DNA of 64,000 nt, from NCBI GenBank assembly GCA_903813345.2, contig CAIIXF020000005.1, forward strand, positions 36,335,375 through 36,399,374. The letters are read 5' to 3'. This DNA is from Owenia fusiformis. Taxonomy: Eukaryota > Annelida > Polychaeta > Sabellida > Oweniidae. A model generated the notes under the pieces. The model saw nothing but the letters and a program-made list of their open reading frames with translations, had not been told where the DNA came from and did not search any database. A program made the position numbers and the translations under genes. This document shows, one piece after another, positions 12,601-21,600 of this stretch (the first letter of the stretch is position 1; the number at the start of each line of letters is the position of its first letter).

Positions 12601-15600
12601 TGTTTTGTGCTGGCAATGGTAGTAAGGGTAAAGATTCATGTTTTGGAGATTCTGGAGGTCCTTTAATGTGTCGGGATAAAGGTGAAAAATGGATTCAGCA
12701 TGGTATTGTAAGTTGGGGTCCTGTACGATCTTGTGGGAAAAAGTCAGGAGTGTACACTAAAGTGGCAAACTATGTAAATTGGATTAAGCATGAAACATCT
12801 ACTGATGGTGGTTGGGGGGAGTGGAGTAAGTTCACACCATGTCAAAAGGGAAATGGTAAAAAATCCAGAATAAGGGTTTGCTCCAACCCCCTACCTATAG
12901 GTAATGGAAAATGCAGCAATTATACACATAGCTATGAGGATAAGCCGATGGTACAAATAGAGGAGGTGAACTGTTAGTAGATGATTAGGCCAATTACTTT
13001 AAAAAGGCATATGTTGTTTTGTTGAATTTCTTCAATGTAAAGGTAGAATCTTTTGAACTGGTTATTTTCAGTTTATATATTATAAACATTATAAAAGCTT
13101 CACATCTATTCAAAATGACTTTCATAGATTAGATCAGCAATTGTAATAGCGTATATGTCATACTTGTAATTATGCCAATAAATCATGAATTATTATGGTA
13201 CTGTGGTGTGTGAGTGTTATTTATTTGTTTTGATGAATGATTTCAATAGTTACTATATGCAATTAAAATAGGGAAGAAAGCACAAAATACAAAAGAACTA
13301 ATAAATTATATCAACAGACATAGCTCACTTTAACCAATCTTTATTGTTTCAAATGATTCTAAACCAAATATATTAATCCTAATTAGCCCATCAATCCAAT
13401 AATATTCAGATCAATAATATTAATTTTTAATAAATTTAAGAATTCTTTCAGCTCATATTATATTATTAATTTCTTTCCATTTCACATTGATGACCTTGTT
13501 TCTTAATTCATCAGATTTATAGGTGTCTGAATTGATTTGTGTTTTCCTGATCCTTATGTTGCCACTTGTGCTTTCTCATTAGATTGCCCAACTTGAAAGG
13601 GAGAAGATTGAAGTGCAGGGCAATGTTGATGAAGAACGTAGAAAGGCACGCAAAGCAGCAGAGTTGAAAAGGGTAGCTGAGGTTCGCTACCAGGGTGAAT
13701 CTGAGAGGTGAGTTTACAACTCCAGTGTATTCCAATCTATTTATGGCATTTCATTTTTTAAGTATCATATTTGCTATTCTAATTCGTCCAAGGACCTATC
13801 TGTATTCTGTGATCAATGATTAGAGTTGATTTGTCTTTTTAACAGTGTGAGGTAGATATGCTTATATTAACACACTTTTAGTCACATATTTTCCATAAAT
13901 ACATTCCAAAGGATTGGTATCGATATGGTGAACTGAATTCAACAATGTTTTTCTCTTAAATCAATTATTGAAAACATTCTGTAAAAAAACAGTATTTTAT
14001 GTAATGTTGACTGATTGACAACAATTTAATGCGAAAATTATTTATTTATATTTTATAACACTGTTTTTGTTAACATTTTTTGTTTTTAGTGCAATTGTTT
14101 TTTGTTCCTTTCTACCAATTCTTGAGAATGAAATATCTTTCTGAAGCCTGTTGGAACAAAATAGCATATACAAGATTTTCTTATACCTCTCAGTATTATA
14201 GTTATACAAAGGAAATTTAAAACAAAACCCCCCAAAATAGATAAAAAAATTAAGATAAACCTTTTATTTCATTAACAAGATACTTTTTATCGTACCTAAC
14301 AAAAGGTACGATATTGTAGTCAGCTTGACAGGCGGCGGGCGGGCGGGCGGCGTCTCACTTTTCAGCTTGTCTACAGGTTTCCAGCCAAACCATTTGAGGG
14401 ATTCATCTGAAATTTTCAGGGATGTTTCTACATATCAATGTCAAGAACTGATTAGTTTTTGGGCATTCTGGGTAAATCTTAAGGTGGCCATTTTGGATTT
14501 TCCGTCCTAAATTCTTCACTTTCAAGACTTGTCTACAGGTTTCCAGCCAAACCATTTGAGGGATTCATCTGAAATTTTCGGGGATGTTTCTACATATCAA
14601 CGTCAAGAACTGATTAGTTTTTGGGCATTCTGGGTAAATTTTAAGGTGGCCATTTTGGATTTTCCATCCTAAAATCTTCACTTTCAAGACTTGTCTACAG
14701 GTTTTCAGCCAAACCATTTGAGGGATTCGTCTGAAATTTTCAGGGATGTTCCTACATATCAACGTCAAGAACTGATTAGTTTTTGGGCATGCTGGGTAAA
14801 TTTTAAGGTGGCCATTTTGGATTTTCCGTCCTAAAATCTTTACTTTCAAGACTTGTCTACAGGTTTCCAGCCAAACCTTTTGAGGGATTCATCTGAAATT
14901 TTCAGGGATGTTTCTACATATCAACGTCAAGAACTGATTAGTTTTTGGGCATTCTGAGTAAATTTTAAGGTGGCCATTTTGGATTTTCTGTCCTAAAATC
15001 TTCACTTTCAAGACTTGTCTACAGATTTACAGCCAAACCATTTGAGGGATTCATCTGAAATTTCCAGGGATGTTTCTACATATCAATGTCAAGAACTGAT
15101 TGGTTTTTGGGCATTCTGGGTAAATGTTAAGGTGGCCATTTTGGATTTTCCGTCCTAAAATCTTCACTTTCAAGACTTGTCTACAGGTTTCCAGCCAAAC
15201 CGTTCAAATTTTTACATATGTTACACAGTGATAAGTTCTAGAGCTGATTAACTTTTCTGCGGCCATCTTGCTTTCTTGGTCAACAAGACCACAATGCTGT
15301 GTTTTAGGTACCATATTGTTCACGTCTGTGCCTTGTTTTTAAATCAACCAAACTTTCCTTTGTACAATTACAATATTGAGAGACCTAAACACGTTGTCTT
15401 TATGTCGTTTTGTTCTAATGAGGATCGGATAGATGTTTCATTTCATTCCAAACATATAATACCAAGAACAAAAGAAGTGTCTGATGTGTTTTCTAAAACA
15501 ATATAGAGAAATATATATATATTTTTTCAAATTATATTATTACCAATCAGAAGATGACTATTAAATTGACCATGTGTAAAATTGATGACTGGTTTAACTG

Positions 15601-18600
15601 TTAAGAGAAATGTGTATTCAAAAAGTTAACCATATCGATTACAATCCTTTACTTATATCACCTACATGTATGCAACTCATTTGTTTGCATACAATTCATG
15701 TTAGTTGTATCATAAGCATTGCAGTTTCACATTCAGTTTTTGTACCCACATAAATGTAGGGTCGAATTGGCGTTTTGTCTTATTTGTTATCATTTGAGGC
15801 CAAGAGGTTTGCCTTAACAAATGTCAACCGAGCAGATATTTATGGGGTTAAGTTTTTGAAACGTAATTTAAGAATCACTAAATTGTCACTTGTCTTGTAT
15901 GTGTGATATTTCACTCTATCACGTGCTTTTCCTTAAGGTATAACATTGGGTCATGTGACACTTCATTTGCATAAACGAGGACAACACATAAAGTTGTTTT
16001 TACATCATATGAATACGTCAAATCTTTGAGACTAATTAGTGGCACTAAATCTATGACACCTCAAATCTTCATGCCTATGAATTTGAAAAATTATCACGGT
16101 GTTTTTTCCACTTTGTCATCATGCTTGGTAAGATAATGCTATTAACAGTTGTGCTAAATCATATAAACAGTTTAAACAAAAATACGTCATTTGGGCTAAA
16201 ATGAGAGGATGCTTTATTTCAACAGTTTTATTTTAACTTGTAAAAACCGCCCTATGAATATAAAAGAAACATATATACATTTAGACAATAAATATACATA
16301 GATACGAAATACATTTACAAATTGTCCCATAAACTGGGTGGGAGGATGTGGAAAAAGCTTTACTCAACTATGACTACGTGTAAATCAAATGAACATACGC
16401 ATGCGCTAATAATCAGTTATAGTTAGATAATAAAGATGTCGCTATGCTATTAAAAACTATTTACTTTGTAAATAATCAATAACCATATCACCTTTAAAAT
16501 GATTAATATAGCAATTAGGTCCAACTTTACAAAACAAAAATAAATCAATGTCATAAGAAAATTATTTATTATCATTTAACATATACCATAACAAAATTGT
16601 TTTGAGGCACGCTTTTATTACAGTACATATGTATTTTGCTTTTATATCATTATTTTGTAGTTTTTTGTGTATAAATAATAATAATAGTATTAGAGTTCAT
16701 TTGGCTATAAACAGATATTTCTGCATTTATTTTGCATTTTCAATACAACTATTTTTGTTGGATTCCCTCAGATTTTGCAAGCTTTCATGTGATTAGGGTA
16801 AAATTGGGATCCAACAATATTCCAAAGTGATGGATCCGAGTTGATTTCAAATATGAGGGGTGATCAGGAATTTCTGGACCGTTGGGTCTATTTTTACCAT
16901 TTTTTTTCTTAGTGACTTTTTCACACAATATAATCCAAATATGTAGGATAACACCATGAAGATTTCATTGTTCTATGACATCATTATCCTATTATTATTT
17001 TTAATACTATGGTAACCAGTGACGCAACAAGGTGGAGCTCAGAAAAAATACCAAATTTGAAAAATCAACAGTAATTTTATATGATGTTCTGACACTGAAA
17101 TCATTGCTGAATATGTGACATACTGTAATAGGTTGTATTATTTCATTAAGTATATTTATCAATGTTAATAGTAACTGTCATCATTCTTCCATCAATTTAA
17201 AAGATAGAAATCACGCTATTCGTAAGAAGAGGGTTCTGGAGTTCCTCAAGAGATTTCATTAACACCATGATAAGGCACCACCCCACAGACCTCAAACAAA
17301 ATGTGATTGATTCACGCACCATAATCCTCGTACATATATATTCATATAGAGTAAATAATGCCTTTTATAGATTAAATAGTGCCTTTTATAGAGTAAATAG
17401 TGCCTTTTATAGAGTATATAGTTCCTTTTAGTTCAATGCGTTTTGGTAAAATTAGAGGCATTTTTGATAGTGGGGACATTTTTCCATAGCGCTTAATTTT
17501 TATACATAAAAGATCACGTTTACTGGGTGTTAAAAAATGCAGCCCATCATTGTAGCATGTGTTGACCATTTGCTGGCCATTGAAAGAACCTGCCCCAAAG
17601 TTCTACCATTTTCAGCAGACAGACTTGTAAACTTTTGCAATGTTGTTGACGACATATGTGTATTCATTGGTAGATATGGCTCTTATCCTGAAAGATAATG
17701 TGTATGTCAACAATCCTAGAACGCTCAAACTAGAGATACCATGGAAGATAATGATGTTTGTGAGTCTATCAGCAGAGAGGTGGTCGCCATTTGGACCACA
17801 TTCTTTATAACATACAAATGCTACAGTGATGAAATTGCTCAATTCAATGAACATGAACCAACTTTACTTATACCAGATTTTTTAAGCTCCATTGGTTTAA
17901 AAAATTGGTTAATACGTATGCATGTGGGTTGAAATACCCTCTATTTATCTAAATCAATGATTCTCATATGTTGAAAATCTTTAATTTATGATTTTTCATT
18001 TTATATTAATGAGATTGAAGTGTTCATTTCTGCTATACATGTATTAAGCATTTTTATTTTCAGGGTTATTGAGTTGGAGAGGCAGGTGGCCACCTTAAAG
18101 GCACATTTGAAGGCAGCCCGTAAACGCCTTAAGGTAGGTTCAGGTAGATCATTATTTGAGATGGGAAGAGTTTCATTATGGTTTGAATACCTTAATGATT
18201 CTTATTTTACTGATTTTTTCTCATTTTCACTTGTACTTACATATTTAATAAGATATGGTTTTTATTTATCTTTTTATTTATTAATTATTTGTTCGTTGAT
18301 TCTTTAAATGATGTGGATGACAAAACGCAGGGTTGTACATTGGGTTGTTTGCAATATGCTCAGCAATATATCTTTTGTCAATTCAAAAATTGAGAGATGT
18401 GAAATATGTTATGATATTTTTTTTGTATGGTACTGCATTAACCAATCAGAATATTGATCGTCATGATAATCAGTATGAAAATGTTATGTTGCAGGATCTT
18501 GACAATAGCGACTCGCGTGTTAATTCACTGAGACGAGAGTTTGATAGCGAACGTTCTGCATTAGAAGCAACAATTGGGGCACTTCGAAGACAGGTATGAT

Positions 18601-21600
18601 TATTTATAACCTTTATTTTATTTAAATAAAACTATAAAATATGTAATTTCTTTATTTTTAGATCTAAAATGAGGACTTCAATTTATTTCAAAATGTCAAA
18701 TTTTGAAAAATGAGCTGAAATTTTTCAAAAAGTGGGCTCTTTTTAAAAAGAATTTATCAATTTTGGTGCACTCTTGTACATTAGCCGATTAAGTGACTGT
18801 ACTAAGAGTCTATATGGCTTGAACAATCAGTTGACATGAATGATAAGTCATTAAATGACTCTCAATGAATTGGTATCAGTGTGGTTTCATGTTCAGTTAT
18901 AGCTTAAGCTCAATTATTTTCTTATATAAGATCCTGAGTAATAACTTGACCAATGACCCTTTCATCAAAATAAAACTAATGATAAAATGCTATGAGTTTT
19001 TATTTGTATAATGCATATAAGACTATTCTGAATATGTCACATTTTGTCCCACATCTGTGTGTTGCTTTCTCTCTAATGTGCAGTTTTATAAAAAAAATTG
19101 CATTTCCCCCCAAAAATCTGATGCGTTAAAGAGATTTGGTTTGTTAAGAAGTTAACAATAGGATAACATAAAAACTATAATACAAAACTTGAAATGACCC
19201 CTTATTAGAACTGATCACATATTGTTGTAGTCTCCAACCTTTTTGTGGATGGTATTTGGTTGTTGGGATTCAGCATCCATATCAAAAAACAGGTGGTGAC
19301 ATGTTGCATGTCAATGCCTTGTATTTCCATATTGCAAGCTTGTAAAAGCAATCTTTCCATTTTTAGTTGGATGACTGCCGTGGCCAGTTGGACTTGGAGA
19401 TTGAGAGAAAGGATAAGTTAGAGGCAACTTGTAGGGCTCAGCAGGCAGAGTTGAACTCTCTCAGCTCTTTAGAAAAAACTGCTCTGAAACAAGAGAAAGC
19501 CAGAAGACGAATAGAAGATGAATTCAATCTGTATAAGGTATTTAAGTTTTAATCTAATTGTTTTCATTTCTCAGATCTACCTTTGGGTTTCTGCTTATGA
19601 ATGCTGACTTGCAACCTGGCTGCCTATCATTAAGCTATGACCAAGGAACATGTAGCAACCAAGAAAAAATTATCTACTGAGGTGCAGACCATTATCAAAT
19701 TTTAGAGGTCAAAATTATTCCTCGTAGACAGTTGTTCCTTATTACAGAGAGGGTTCATTTATATGTAAAACATGTGAAGAGCTCCTAGTACTAGAATACT
19801 AGGTGTTTCATTAGACAGGTTTCAAAAATTGATATGAGTTTATTTCTGGATCCTGCTTTACCTGCAGAGGTCAAGGTTAATATACCTACAGAGGTCAAGG
19901 TTAATATGCCTGCAGAGATCACGGTTGATATGCCTGCAGAGATCACGGTTGATATGCCTGCAGAGGTCAAGATTAATATACCTGTAGAGATCAAGGTTAA
20001 TATGCCTGCAGAGATCAAGGTTAATATACCTGTAGAGATCAAGGTTAATATGCCTGCAGAGATCACGGTTGATATGCCTGCAGAGATCACGGTTGATATG
20101 CCTGCAGAGGTCAAGATTAATATACCTGTAGAGATCAAGGTTAATATGCCTGCAGAGATCAAGGTTAATATACCTGTAGAGATCAAGCTTAATATGCCTG
20201 CAGAGATCAAGGTTAATATACCTGTAGAGATCAAGGTTAATATGCCTGCAGAGATCAAGGTTAATATACCTGTAGAGATCAAGGTTAATATGCCTGCAGA
20301 GATCAAGGTTAATATACCTGTAGAGATCAAGGTTAATATGCCTGCAGAGATCAAGGTTAATATACCTGTAGAGATCAAGGTTAATATGCCTGCAGAGATC
20401 AAGGTTAATATACCTGTAGAGATCAAGGTTAATATGCCTGCAGAGGTCAAGGTTAATATACCTGTAGAGATCAAGGTTAATATGCCTGCAGAGATCAAGG
20501 TTAATATACCTGTAGAGATCAAGGTTAATATGCCTGCAGAGATCAAGGTTAATATACCTGTAGAGATCAAGGTTAATATGCCTGCAGAGATCAAGGTTAA
20601 TATACCTGTAGAGATCAAGGTTAATATACCTTTAGAGATCAAGGTTAATATGCCTGCAGAGATCACGGTTGATATGCCTGCAGAGGTCAAGGTTAATACA
20701 TCATCAGAGGTCAAGATTAATATACCTACAGAGGTCAAGGTTAATATATGTGAATAGGTCAAGGTTAATATATCTGCAGAGGTCAAGGTTAATATACCTG
20801 CAGAGGTCAAGGTCAATGCATGAATAGGTCAAGGTTGATATACCTGCAGAGGTCAAGGTTAATATATAAGTCAATGCTGAAAATAGATTAAAAAATCATC
20901 TTTAGAGACAGACCCTCCAATATAATAGAGTAATTTAGTAAATTAGGCAATATATAATGAACTGTGTATATCATTAAAAGTTTCTATTACTGTATCAAAT
21001 ATATTTATTTTGTCTCTTTTCAGTCCCATGTGCAGAACAACTACATAGATCGTGGAGAGCTAGCCAGGAAGGAGAATGAAATCAAACTACGTACTCAGGC
21101 CCAAATACAGGATCAACTAACTAAGGTAAGATTTAACGCAAATACAGGGCCAACCTATTAAGGTAAATATTGAACACAAATATAGGAACAAACTTAAGCA
21201 GTGGAGCATCATTAGCGATTTATTGATCGACAAGATTTGTATATTTTGGTTTTCAATGGATCATCTACTACATGAAATATTATAGAGCCCTAAAGACATA
21301 CAGTCCCCTCCAACATTATCTCCTTCAAGTATATTTCACATGATGATTATTAATAATTAAATTGTTTTTTTTTTGTAGGTGAATCACTTGCTGGATGAGC
21401 AGGCCTCCAAGCAAGAGAACATTTACTCAATGCACAGTAATGAGAAATCTCAACTTAAGGAATCATTTGAAAAATCAAGAAATGAATTAATGGTACGTAT
21501 TTTACCTGCAGTATTTTGATTAGCACTCTTACGTGGATGTTAAAGGTTTCAGGTTTTAATTATACTGTAAAATTAGATTCTGAACAATCATGAAAAGTTT

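Noticed and set aside
19791-20816. Frames of 307 and 341 codons on opposite strands
   Set aside because: A 24-bp tandem repeat keeps both strands open; no start context, splice link or domain.
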